A DNA stretch of 64,000 bases, from NCBI RefSeq assembly GCF_003311645.1, contig NZ_QEST01000069.1:1-64000 (forward strand), written 5' to 3'. The position numbers and the translations under genes were made by a program. Below are positions 42,762 to 53,703 of this stretch, piece by piece (position 1 is the stretch's first letter; every line of letters starts with the position of its first letter). Under the pieces are notes generated by a model. That model made no database searches, had not been told where the DNA came from, and was given only the letters and a program-made list of their open reading frames with translations. Origin of the DNA: Streptomyces sp. PT12. GTDB lineage: Bacteria; Actinomycetota; Actinomycetes; Streptomycetales; Streptomycetaceae.

Positions 42762-43388
42762 TCACGCGGCGGCGGGCGGCTCGGCGCCCTGGGCGTCGCT
42801 CGCCCCGGGGGCGAGCGACGCGCGCGGGCCCCGCAAGCCGGATCCGCGCTGGCCGGATCTGCTGAGCACCTGGGCGACGGCGGCGACCACGAGCGAGACC
42901 CCGGTGCCGATCACCAGCGCGCCCCACGTGCTGTCGAGCGCGGAGCCGCCCCAGTATCCGAGGGCGACGCTGTAGGAGGCCCACACGGCCTCGGCGATGC
43001 CGGCGCCCAGGAGGTAACGCTTCGAGCCATAGCGGACGATGGCGGCGGTCAGGCCCCCGATCAGCCGCCCGCTCGGCAGGAAGCGGACGCCGACGACAAA
43101 CGGCAGGCCGTGGGCGTGCATGCGGTCGCCGGTCCAGGCGAGCGCGGCCTTGCGCCGGGCGGTGCGGGAGAGCCAGCCGATGGCGCGCCCGCTGGCCATG
43201 CGGCCGATGCCGTAGATCGCGGCGTCCCCCGCGAGGGCGCTCCCGGCGATCACCAGCAGGACGAGGGGCAGGCTCAGCTCGCCGCGCTCGGCGAGGGCGC
43301 CCGCCGAGGCGATGAGGGCGGCGTTGGGCACCAGCGGGGGAGCGGTGGTCAGGGCGAGCAGGGCGTACATCCACAGTGCGCCGTCCAT
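42762..43388 (-). CDS. DedA-family membrane protein
   Basis: A 208-residue membrane protein of the DedA/VTT family, members of which are linked to lipid carrier recycling. Helices include ALWMYALLALTTAPPLVPNAALIASAGALAE and LSLPLVLLVIAGSALAGDAAIYGIGRMASG. The conserved re-entrant region FVVGVRFLPSGRLIGGLTAAIVRYGSKRYLLGAGIAEAVWASYSVALGYWGG carries the RFxP(x)GR-like motif. The C-terminal 40 residues are disordered and Ala/Pro-rich. It converges with mmsA with a 23-nt gap. Confidence 0.87.
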   Translation of the reverse strand: MDGALWMYALLALTTAPPLVPNAALIASAGALAERGELSLPLVLLVIAGSALAGDAAIYGIGRMASGRAIGWLSRTARRKAALAWTGDRMHAHGLPFVVGVRFLPSGRLIGGLTAAIVRYGSKRYLLGAGIAEAVWASYSVALGYWGGSALDSTWGALVIGTGVSLVVAAVAQVLSRSGQRGSGLRGPRASLAPGASDAQGAEPPAAA

Positions 43389-43579
43389 GCCGTATCCATT
43401 TCGTCCCGGGGCCGAGACCCCGCGGTCGGCCCAACCTGTCAGTCAAACCTGACATGTTGAGGGCCCGTGGGAAAGGGCGTCAGGAGCATTCCCGGGACAG
43501 CCCTTAGGGGGGGCAACGGAACGCCGCGCCGCGCGATTCCCGGCCACCCCACGGCGGGCGGGCCCAGGACATGCTCAAG

Positions 43580-43596
43580 ATACCCCCATGGGGTAT
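43580..43596. promoter_or_regulatory. CsoR-type copper operator before copZ
   Basis: ATACCCC (43580-43586) and GGGGTAT (43590-43596) form a perfect inverted repeat around CAT. This is the TACCCC...GGGGTA pattern known for CsoR copper-sensing repressors, which release DNA when they bind Cu(I). It ends 40 nt before the copZ ATG, a normal position for a repressor site. No csoR gene is in the window. Confidence 0.85.
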
Positions 43597-43636
43597 GCTG
43601 CTGCCGCGGGGGCGCACCCCAGGGAAGGAGAGCAGC

Positions 43637-43849
43637 ATGAGCACCACCACCTACCAGGTCACGGGCATGACCTGCGGGCACTGCGAAGGCGCGGTGAAGG
43701 CCGAGATCGGCGCGATCCCCGGCGTCACCGAGGTGAAGGCCGTGGCGGCGACGGGCCTGGTGACCGTGGTCACCGAGAGCCAGCCTGACGACGCGGCCGT
43801 GCGCGCGGCCGTGGACGAGGCGGGCTACGAACTGGTCGGCCGCGCCTGA
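43637..43849 (+). CDS. copZ: Copper chaperone (CopZ-like HMA protein)
   Basis: A 70-residue heavy-metal-associated domain protein: TTYQVTGMTCGHCEGAVKAEIGAIPGVTEVKAVAATGLVTV contains the MTCGHC metal-binding loop near residue 13. It delivers Cu(I) to a P-type ATPase in other systems. The ATG at 43637 follows AAGGAGAG. The usual partners copA and csoR are not adjacent: the upstream gene is dedA and the downstream one is citrate synthase. The CsoR-like operator in front supports copper control from a distant regulator. Confidence 0.93.
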   Translation: MSTTTYQVTGMTCGHCEGAVKAEIGAIPGVTEVKAVAATGLVTVVTESQPDDAAVRAAVDEAGYELVGRA

Positions 43850-44152
43850 GCGTTGACCGCGCGCGGGCACTGAAGCCGACCACGCGCGGGCGCCCGAAGA
43901 AGAACGCCCAGGACACGAAAAGGGACACGGAAAGGGACACGGAAAAGCGCCCCGCTGGCGGGTCCCCCCACAGGGCCCGGCGCGGGGCGCTTCCTGCCGC
44001 CCGCTCAGAGCGTCCCCCCACGGGACCCCGGCTGGACGGCCGTCGGCGTGGATCCAGCCGAATCCGCGCCAACGTCGACCGGTTAGACCCACGGGATCAT
44101 CAAAGGTTGCACACGTCGTGGCGTGACCTGCGTCACACCGTAGGGCGTGTCG
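43850..44152. terminator. Bidirectional terminator region between copZ and citrate synthase
   Basis: This 303-nt convergent gap holds a perfect 11-bp inverted repeat: AAGCGCCCCGC at 43945-43955 and GCGGGGCGCTT at 43982-43992, the shape of a bidirectional terminator. Just before it, three copies of a GGACACGGAAA-like unit lie at about 43911-43946. No gene is visible here. Confidence 0.75.
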
Positions 44153-45478
44153 TCAGCGCTGCTCGACCGGCAGGTAGTCCCGCTCCACGACGCCGGTGTA
44201 GACCTGCCGCGGGCGGCCGATCCTGGTGGTCGGGTCGGTGATCATCTCGTGCCACTGGGCGATCCAGCCCGGCAGCCTGCCGAGCGCGAACAGCACGGTG
44301 AACATGCTGGTCGGGAAGCCCATGGCCCGATAGATCAGGCCGGTGTAGAAGTCGACGTTCGGATAGAGGTTGCGCGAGACGAAGTAGTCGTCGCTGAGCG
44401 CGTGCTCCTCAAGGCGCAGGGCGATGTCCAGCAGCTCGTCGGACTTGCCGAGCGCGGAGAGCACGTCGTGGGCCGCCGCCTTGATGATCTTCGCCCTGGG
44501 GTCGAAGCTCTTGTAGACGCGGTGCCCGAAGCCCATGAGCCGGACGCCCTGCTCCTTGTTCTTCACCCGGCGGATGAACGCGTCGACATCCCCGCCGTCG
44601 CGCTGGATCGCCTCGAGCATCTCGAGCACCGCGGCGTTGGCGCCGCCGTGCAGGGGCCCCCACAGGGCATTGATGCCCGCGGAGATGGAGACGAACAGGT
44701 TGGCCTGGGACGACCCCACGATCCTGACCGTGGCCGCCGAACAGTTCTGCTCGTGGTCGGCGTGCAGGATCAGCAGCTTGTCCAGGGCGCTCGCCACCAC
44801 GGGGTCGACGTCGTAGTCCGCGGCGGGCACGGAGAACGTCATCCGCAGGAAGTTCTCCACGTAGCCCAGGTCGTTGCGCGGGTAGACGATCGGGTGCCCC
44901 ATCGCCTTCTTGTACGCGTAGGCCGCGATCGTGGGGAGCTTGGCGAGCAGCCGGATCGTGGAGATGTGCCGCTGGCGCTCGTCGAAGGGGTTGTGGCTGT
45001 CCTGGTAGAACGTCGAGAGCGCGCTGACGACCGACGTCAGCATGGCCATCGGGTGGGCGTCCGTGGGGAACCCGTCGAAGAAGCGCTTGACGTCCTCGTG
45101 CAGCAGGGTGTGCTGGGAGATCTCCTCCCTGAAGCCCGCGAGCTCGTCCACGGTGGGCAGCTCACCGTTGATCAGCAGATACGCCGTCTCCAGGAACGAG
45201 CCCCGCTCCGCGAGCTGTTCGATGGGATAGCCCCGGTAGCGGAGGATGCCCTTCTCGCCGTCCAGGTAGGTGATGGCCGAGGTCGTGGACGCGGTGTTGC
45301 CGAAGCCCGAGTCCAGGGTGATCAGCCCGGTCTGGGCCCTCAGCTTGCCGATGTCGAAACCCCGGTCCCCGACCGTGCTGTTGACCAGGGGGTAGCGGTA
45401 TTCGTCGTCGCCGTAACGCACGACCACCGCGTTGTCTGCGTTGTTGTCCGCGCTGTCGCCGTAGCGGTTTTCGCTCAC
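44153..45478 (-). CDS. gltA: Citrate synthase
   Basis: A 441-residue type II citrate synthase, condensing acetyl-CoA and oxaloacetate. It has an N-terminal beta segment (NAVVVRYGDDEYRYPLVNSTVGDRGFDIGKLRAQTGLITLDSGFGNT) as in GltA-type enzymes. The catalytic residues appear in ALWGPLHGGANAAVLEML (His), GFGHRVYKSFDPRA (His) and NVDFYTGLIYRAMG (Asp). I chose the GTG at 45478 with GAGGG upstream (VSENRYGD start). It is a single-gene unit facing copZ. Confidence 0.96.
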   Translation of the reverse strand: MSENRYGDSADNNADNAVVVRYGDDEYRYPLVNSTVGDRGFDIGKLRAQTGLITLDSGFGNTASTTSAITYLDGEKGILRYRGYPIEQLAERGSFLETAYLLINGELPTVDELAGFREEISQHTLLHEDVKRFFDGFPTDAHPMAMLTSVVSALSTFYQDSHNPFDERQRHISTIRLLAKLPTIAAYAYKKAMGHPIVYPRNDLGYVENFLRMTFSVPAADYDVDPVVASALDKLLILHADHEQNCSAATVRIVGSSQANLFVSISAGINALWGPLHGGANAAVLEMLEAIQRDGGDVDAFIRRVKNKEQGVRLMGFGHRVYKSFDPRAKIIKAAAHDVLSALGKSDELLDIALRLEEHALSDDYFVSRNLYPNVDFYTGLIYRAMGFPTSMFTVLFALGRLPGWIAQWHEMITDPTTRIGRPRQVYTGVVERDYLPVEQR

Positions 45479-45617
45479 GTGATCCCTCACCGACGGTTGT
45501 GCCTCTTCTTCGAGGTGCCCTGACTCCCTCCACTGTCCCCCATCCGGGGCCACAATGTGCACTCGGGGTCGGCCATTGGGCCATTTTCTGGCACCGGGTG
45601 CCGCCCCTTTCCGGACA

Positions 45618-47843
<2,226 letters not shown>

Positions 47844-48152
47844 GCCTCCGACCGTAGCGCCAGGCGCCGACAGGACGAACGGCACGGCCTCCGCGGGACG
47901 TTCGGCAGGGCGCCCCCACGGCGTTCGGCACCGTCGTTCGGCACCGTTCGGCACCGGCGTTCGGCACCGGCGTGAACGGCGAAGGGCCCGCCCCCCGCAG
48001 GCCCTTCGCGCCCTCCTCACCCACACCAGACCCGCGACGCACCGCGATGGTTGTATGACGCGCCGCGATCCGGTCACGGGAGCGGCACGGGACGGTTGCG
48101 GTCGGGCCACGGGGGAGGTGTGGACCCGGCGAGTCTGGGTAGCCGCGCGCCC
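47844..48152. repeat. Intergenic repeats and hairpin between recD2 and ehuB
   Basis: Four copies of GTTCGGCACC start at 47923, 47936, 47946 and 47959, with spacing 13, 10 and 13, giving a symmetric arrangement of two pairs. At 47980-48008 a perfect 9-bp stem, CGAAGGGCC/GGCCCTTCG, follows. These lie between two divergent genes, where promoters rather than terminators are expected. No open reading frame in this 309-nt stretch is convincing. Confidence 0.7.
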
Positions 48153-49076
48153 ATGGCTCCACCACAGAGAAGACACGCGACATCCAGCAGGAGTACGGGA
48201 GGGATCAGTCGGCGCTCACTCCTCGCCGGAGCCGCCGCGCTCGGTGCGGCCGGTGCGGCCGGGTGCAGCCGGGTCGCGGCCGAGGGCACGGTCGAGGGCG
48301 GTGACCTGCTCGACCGGCTCAGGGACAGCGGCTCCGTCAAGATCGGCATCGCGAGCGAGATCCCCTTCGGCTACATCAACGACGAGGGCGAGCCCGACGG
48401 GCAGGCCCCCGCGATCGCCAAGGTGATCTTCAGGGAGCTGGGCATCGACACCATCACGCCCGTGCCCGTGGAGTTCAGCGCGCTGATCCCCGGGCTCAAG
48501 GCGCGGCAGTTCGACGTCGTCTCGGCCGGGATGTTCATCAACCCCGACCGGTGCGCCCAGGTCCTCTTCGCCGACCCCGACTACCTGATGCTCGACTCGT
48601 TCATCGTCCCCCGTGGCAACCCCCACGGCCTCGGCACCGAGGAGGGCGTCAACCCCTACCAGCAGATAGCGGAGCAGGGCCTGCGGCTGGCCACGGGCCA
48701 GGCGTACGCGGAGATCGCCTACGCCGAGGACGCCGGGGTCACGGGGCTGCTGATCCTGCCCGACCAGGTGGCCGGGCTCGAGGCGGTGCAGCAGGGCCGC
48801 GCCGACGCGTTCGCCGGGACCAATGTCACCGTCAAGACCGCCGTCGAGGGCAACGACCGCGTCGAGGCCATCGAGGCGTTCCAGCCGACGCTCGCGGGCG
48901 AGCCCGCGTACGGCGCGGGCGGCTTCGCCTTCCGGCTCTCCGAGCGGAACTTCAGGAACGCCTTCAACGAGGAGCTGCACAAGCTCAAGGACAGCGGAGA
49001 GCTGCTGGAGATCGTCGCCCCGTACGGGTTCACCGAGACGGAGATGACGGACATGACGGCAGAGGAGCTGTGCTGA
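48153..49076 (+). CDS. ehuB: Ectoine/hydroxyectoine ABC transporter substrate-binding lipoprotein
   Basis: A 307-residue type II periplasmic-binding-like protein. Its twin-arginine-like leader with lipobox reads ISRRSLLAGAAALGAAGAAGC, so export may be by Tat with lipid anchoring. The mature part (SVKIGIASEIPFGYINDEGEPDGQAPAIAKVIFRELGI, FINPDRCAQVLFADPDY and VKTAVEGNDRVEAIEAFQP) matches EhuB, which binds ectoines for osmoprotection. It is the first gene of ehuBCDA; its TGA overlaps the ehuC ATG. Confidence 0.88.
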   Translation: MAPPQRRHATSSRSTGGISRRSLLAGAAALGAAGAAGCSRVAAEGTVEGGDLLDRLRDSGSVKIGIASEIPFGYINDEGEPDGQAPAIAKVIFRELGIDTITPVPVEFSALIPGLKARQFDVVSAGMFINPDRCAQVLFADPDYLMLDSFIVPRGNPHGLGTEEGVNPYQQIAEQGLRLATGQAYAEIAYAEDAGVTGLLILPDQVAGLEAVQQGRADAFAGTNVTVKTAVEGNDRVEAIEAFQPTLAGEPAYGAGGFAFRLSERNFRNAFNEELHKLKDSGELLEIVAPYGFTETEMTDMTAEELC

Positions 49077-49822
49077 TGATGACGCAGGGGATGTTCGAGA
49101 ACTACTTCCTGCCCGGCGTCTGGGTCACCGTCCAGGTCACCCTCTTCAGCGCGGCGCTCGCCGCGGCGGTCGCGCTGATCGTCGGCACGCTGCGCACGTC
49201 GCGGCTGTGGATCGTCCGCTTCGTCGCGGGGGTCTACTTCGAGCTGTTCCGCGGGACGTCGGCGCTGATCCTGATGTTCTGGCTGGTGTTCGCGGTGCCG
49301 CTGATGTTCAGGTGGCAGTTCGTTCCGATGTACGCGGGCGTGCTGGCGCTGGGGCTGACGTATGGCGCCTATGGCTCCGAGGTGGTGCGCGGCGCGCTCG
49401 CCGCCGTGCCGGTGGCTCAGCGCGAGGCGGGGGTCGCACTGGGCTTCACACCGTTCCAGCGGCTGCGGAGGATCGAACTCCCGCAGGCGTGGCCCGAGAT
49501 GGTCCCACCGTTCAACAATCTGCTGATCGAGCTGCTCAAGGGCACCGCGCTGGTCTCCACGATCATGGTCGCGGACATGACCTACGCCGGGAACCTGGTG
49601 CGCATCGGCAGCAACGAGAGCGCGCCCGTCTACACGCTGCTGCTGGTCATCTACTTCGTGATGGCCTTCGTCCTGACCCGGGGCATGCGCGTGGTGGAGC
49701 GCTACGCCAAGGCCGGGATCGGGCAGGCGCCGCCGCGCGGCGGCCTGTGGTCCCGGCTCGCGCTGCGCGAGAGCGCGGGTGAGGGCTCGGGGGCCCTGAC
49801 GGCGGGGGGTGCGGCCCGGTGA
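49076..49822 (+). CDS. ehuC: Ectoine ABC transporter permease EhuC
   Basis: A 248-residue polar amino-acid-type permease. The helices include VWVTVQVTLFSAALAAAVALIVGTLRTS and VAGVYFELFRGTSALILMFWLVFAVPLMF. The EAA loop for ATPase contact is GALAAVPVAQREAGVALGFTPFQRLRRIELPQA. It is coupled at both ends (1-nt overlap with ehuB, 4-nt with ehuD). It forms a heterodimeric channel with EhuD. Confidence 0.88.
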   Translation: MMTQGMFENYFLPGVWVTVQVTLFSAALAAAVALIVGTLRTSRLWIVRFVAGVYFELFRGTSALILMFWLVFAVPLMFRWQFVPMYAGVLALGLTYGAYGSEVVRGALAAVPVAQREAGVALGFTPFQRLRRIELPQAWPEMVPPFNNLLIELLKGTALVSTIMVADMTYAGNLVRIGSNESAPVYTLLLVIYFVMAFVLTRGMRVVERYAKAGIGQAPPRGGLWSRLALRESAGEGSGALTAGGAAR

Positions 49823-50455
49823 GCTGGGACTGGGAGGTCGTCGACGACTTTATGCCGCGCTTTTGGGACGGGCTCGCCCTGACCCTCCAGGCGCTCGTGC
49901 TCGGCAGCCTGATCGCGTTCACCCTCGGCCTGGTGTGGGCCATGGCGCAGCGCTCGGACCTCAAGGCGATCCGCTGGCCGGTGACGGTGTTCACCGAGTT
50001 CGTCAGGAACACCCCGCTGCTGGTCCAGCTGTTCTTCCTGTTCTATGTGGTGCCGGAGTGGGGGCCCTCGATGTCGCCCCTCACCACCGGCATCATCGGG
50101 CTCGGCCTGCACTACTCGACGTACACCGCCGAGGTGTACCGGGCCGGGATCGGCGGCGTCCCGCAGGGGCAGTGGGAGGCGGCGACCGCCCTCAACCTGC
50201 CGCGCACCCGCACCTGGACGGCCGTGATCCTGCCGCAGGCCATCCGCAGGGTGGTGCCCGCCCTGGGGAACTACGTCATCGCGATGCTGAAGGACTCCCC
50301 GATGATCGCGGTCATCGGGGCACTGGAAATGTTCGGAGAGGCCGAGGGCTTCAGCAACGAAACGTTCACGACCGAGGCTTACACGATCGTCGGCGTCGCC
50401 TTCATCGTCATCGCCTATCCCGCCTCTCTGCTGATTCGCCTTCTGGAGCGCCGCC

Positions 50456-50472
<17 letters not shown>
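49819..50472 (+). CDS. ehuD: Ectoine ABC transporter permease EhuD
   Basis: A 217-residue permease, starting MSWDWEVVDDFMPRFWDGLALTLQALVLGSLIAF. FTEFVRNTPLLVQLFFLFYVVPEWG and the EAA loop AGIGGVPQGQWEAATALNLPRTRTWTAVILPQA are typical HisM-type features. It partners EhuC. Its end overlaps the ehuA start by 17 nt. Confidence 0.88.
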
Positions 50473-51289
<817 letters not shown>

Positions 51290-51290
51290 G

Positions 51291-51348
51291 GCGCCCACCG
51301 GCCTTCGCGGGGCCCGGTGGGCGCGGCTAGCCGAACCCACCGGGCCCC
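51291..51348 (+). terminator. Overlapping hairpins after ehuA
   Basis: GCGCCCACCGG (51291-51301) pairs perfectly with CCGGTGGGCGC (51314-51324). The same middle segment, as GGGGCCCGGTGGG (51309-51321), pairs perfectly with CCCACCGGGCCCC (51336-51348). The two stems are therefore mutually exclusive. They start 2 nt after the ehuA stop and lie before the IclR gene, where a terminator or a read-through switch would be expected. Confidence 0.75.
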
Positions 51349-51428
51349 GCAAGCCCCATGTCAACGCCCCGCCGCCGACGCCGCGTTCCTGGCTAGGCTG
51401 GTCCTATCCGCTCCCGCAGGAGGATCAC

Positions 51429-52187
51429 GTGGCCACCACGTCCGGCAGGACCGCCCCCTACCAGTCGGTGCGTCAGGCCCTGCGCGTGCTGGAGACGGTC
51501 GCCGGGCGCCCCGAGGGGCTGCGCGAGGCCGACATCGCCAGGAGAACGGGCCTGCCCCCGCTGCATCTCCCGCCGCTGCTGCGGATGTTGTGCCGCGAGG
51601 GCTATCTGCGGCGGCTGCCCGACGGCGCGTACACGGCGGGCGAGACGCTGCTGGTGCTCGGCTCGGACGCCAACCGGCGGCGGCTGCGGCACTCCAGGCT
51701 CCAGGACGCGCTCGACGCGCTGCGCGACGCGCTCGGCGCCGCCGTCTACCTGGCGCGCTACACCGAGGGGGAGCTGGAGCTGACCCACACGTCCGACGCC
51801 CCCGGCACCCCGCTGGTCAACGAGTGGGTGGACTTCAGGTCGGCCGCGCACGCCACCGCGCTCGGCAAGTGCCTGCTGTCCCAGCTCGACCACGACGGGC
51901 GGCACGACCACCTCACCCGGCACCGGGCCGCGCGGCTGACGTCGCGGACGATCACCGACCAGCAGGCGCTGCTCGGCGCGCTCGACCGGCAGCCCGCCAC
52001 CATGCCGGTGCTCGACCTCCAGGAGTACGCGGTCGGCACGCTGTGCGCCGCGGTGCCGCTGACCGCGGGCTCGGCGGCGGGCGCGCTCGGGCTGTCGCTG
52101 CCGATCAGCGAGGCGCACCGGCTGCGCCGCACGGCCGAGTCCCTGGGCCGCCGCGCGGCGCCCGCGCTGCTGTCACTTGCCCTCTGA
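51429..52187 (+). CDS. IclR-family transcriptional regulator
   Basis: A 252-residue regulator. The N-terminal winged helix is SVRQALRVLETVAGRPEGLREADIARRTGLPPLHLPPLLRMLCREGYLRRL. The C-terminal effector domain includes YLARYTEGELELTHTSDAPGTPLVNEWVDFRSAAHATALGKCLLSQL. A strong AGGAGG precedes the GTG at 51429. It lies 139 nt after the ectoine uptake operon on the same strand, so it may or may not control it; the intervening hairpins suggest a separate transcript. Confidence 0.9.
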   Translation: MATTSGRTAPYQSVRQALRVLETVAGRPEGLREADIARRTGLPPLHLPPLLRMLCREGYLRRLPDGAYTAGETLLVLGSDANRRRLRHSRLQDALDALRDALGAAVYLARYTEGELELTHTSDAPGTPLVNEWVDFRSAAHATALGKCLLSQLDHDGRHDHLTRHRAARLTSRTITDQQALLGALDRQPATMPVLDLQEYAVGTLCAAVPLTAGSAAGALGLSLPISEAHRLRRTAESLGRRAAPALLSLAL

Positions 52188-52197
52188 GCGGCGGGCG

Positions 52198-52889
52198 TTA
52201 CGGCCAGAGCCCGGTGACGCGGTGCTGCATCACCCGGTAGGGCCAGTTCACCTCGGTGTTCCACTGACTGACCGACAGATGGAGGTCGTTGAGCGTCGAG
52301 CCGGGGATGATGAAGCCGCCGTAGAGCTGCGCGACATGGCTGTCGTCCTCCTGGCCCCACGCCCCGCCCCAGATGAGCGTCTGGCGGTGCGCGGTGTAGA
52401 GGTTGGAGGTCGGGGTGTCCATCACGATGGCGTCGATGCGGTAGTCGCCCGCGTTGAACCAGGTCAGGATCCACTTGCCGCCCAGAGGCCGCAGGCACAG
52501 CTCGCCGAAGGCGCCCTCCAGGATCGGCGTGGGCGGGTGGCCCCACGCCCACACCCCGTCGCGCCAGCCCCATGGCTCGTACGCGGCCAGGTCGGTGAGG
52601 CGGTCGCCGCGGACCCGGTGCAGGATGATCGGCTTGTTTCGCTGGAAGCCCGTCGAATACACGTAGACGAAGCCGTCGTTCATCCGGAACGCCGTGGTGA
52701 GCCCCGGGCCCGTCAGGTCGCGGACCTTGGTGACGCCGAGCGCGGCGGCCCGGCCCCCCTCGGCCCGCGCGCCGGTCGCGCCGCCCACGGCGAGGCCGCC
52801 CCCGAGGGCGGCACCGGCGGCGGCGCGCAGGACGCGGAACGGGACACGCGGGGCGGGCGGCGGCCCCTTGGCGGCTTGGGGGACGACAT
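52198..52889 (-). pseudogene. DUF4185-like secreted protein, frameshifted and internally deleted
   Basis: The C-terminal ~190 codons (FRMNDGFVYVYSTGFQRNKPIILHRV, ILTWFNAGDYRIDAIVMDTPTSN, QLYGGFIIPGSTLNDLHLSVSQWNTE) match the end of DUF4185 secreted proteins. Upstream in the same frame is a signal-peptide-like stretch (RVPFRVLRAAAGAALGGGLAVGG), but the frame has no start codon before a TGA. The plausible ATG (52889) is in another frame. The domain is also about half its usual length. The only in-frame start, a GTG at 52788, falls inside the signal-like region. I read this as a decayed gene. Confidence 0.65.
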
Positions 52890-52920
52890 GGACTCAAGGA
52901 CAACGGACGGCGCGGCGGCG

Positions 52921-52965
52921 GTCAACACCCGGTCGGTCAATACCCGGTCGGTCAATACCCGGTCG
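52921..52965. repeat. Three 15-bp direct repeats
   Basis: GTCAAYACCCGGTCG occurs at 52921, 52936 and 52951 (the last two identical), with a degenerate fourth unit to 52980. It lies between the decayed DUF4185 gene and the OsmC gene end. The period allows reading as VNTRS repeats, but no gene is supported here. Confidence 0.85.
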
Positions 52966-53027
52966 GCACACGCCCGTTGAACGCGTCCGGCCCCGCCGTC
53001 GCGACGGGGCCGGACGGGGTGGCCCGC

Positions 53028-53456
53028 TCAGTCGAGCAGCTCGGCCTCGAGCGAGATGGGCGCGCCCGCGAGGGCCTTGCTGACCGGGCAGTTCTCCTTG
53101 GCGGTCTGCGCGGCGGCGGCGAAGTCCTCCGAGGAGAGCCCCGGCACGCGCGCCTTGACGCTCAGCACGATGCCGGTGATGCCCTGGCCCGGCTGGAACG
53201 TCACGCTGGCCTGCGTCTGCACCGACTCGGGGGGCGTCCCGGCGCCCGCGAGGCCGTGCGAGAGCGCCATGGAGAAGCACGACGAGTGCGCCGCGGCGAT
53301 GAGCTCCTCCGGGCTGGTCCGCCCGTTGGGGTCCTCGGCCCGCGAGGCCCAGGTGACGTCGAACTTGCCCACCCCCGAGGAGTCAAGGGAGACGTTCCCT
53401 GCGCCCTCCATGAGGGAGCCTTCCCAGTTCGTCGTCGCGATGCGTGTGGTTGCCAT
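53028..53456 (-). CDS. OsmC-family peroxiredoxin-like protein
   Basis: A 142-residue OsmC/Ohr-family protein, which reduces organic hydroperoxides using two cysteines. The first active-site region is EELIAAAHSSCFSMALSHGL with Cys near residue 56, and the second is KENCPVSKALAG with Cys near 122. I chose the ATG at 53456, which has GGAGG about 10 nt upstream; a start 24 nt further up is less likely. It is a single-gene unit. Confidence 0.92.
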   Translation of the reverse strand: MATTRIATTNWEGSLMEGAGNVSLDSSGVGKFDVTWASRAEDPNGRTSPEELIAAAHSSCFSMALSHGLAGAGTPPESVQTQASVTFQPGQGITGIVLSVKARVPGLSSEDFAAAAQTAKENCPVSKALAGAPISLEAELLD

Positions 53457-53577
53457 GTGGTCGATCCTCCTGGAGGACATGAACAGCAGGTCACGTACGG
53501 GTCGTACGGGCCGTACGCCTACACGCTATCGCTGCGCGCGGTGTGTGACCGCCGCGGACCGGCGTCGTGGATCGGGG

Positions 53578-53661
53578 TGCGGCCGGAGGGACTCGAACCC
53601 TCACGCGCGTGAACGCACTGGGACCTAAACCCAGCATGACTGCCAATTCCATCACGGCCGC
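53578..53661 (-). tRNA. tRNA-Leu (anticodon UAG)
   Basis: An 84-nt class II tRNA on the minus strand. Acceptor GCGGCCG pairs with CGGCCGC; the anticodon stem-loop is CTGGG-TTTAGGT-CCCAG with anticodon TAG. A long variable arm (about TGCGTTCACGCGCGT) follows, then the T arm GAGGG-TTCGAGT-CCCTC. The discriminator base is A, and CCA is not encoded. The long variable arm and A73 fit leucine. Confidence 0.95.
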
Positions 53662-53703
53662 TCGCCGTCCGAGTCTACCGGCCGGGGCCCGACCGGCCGG
53701 GCC

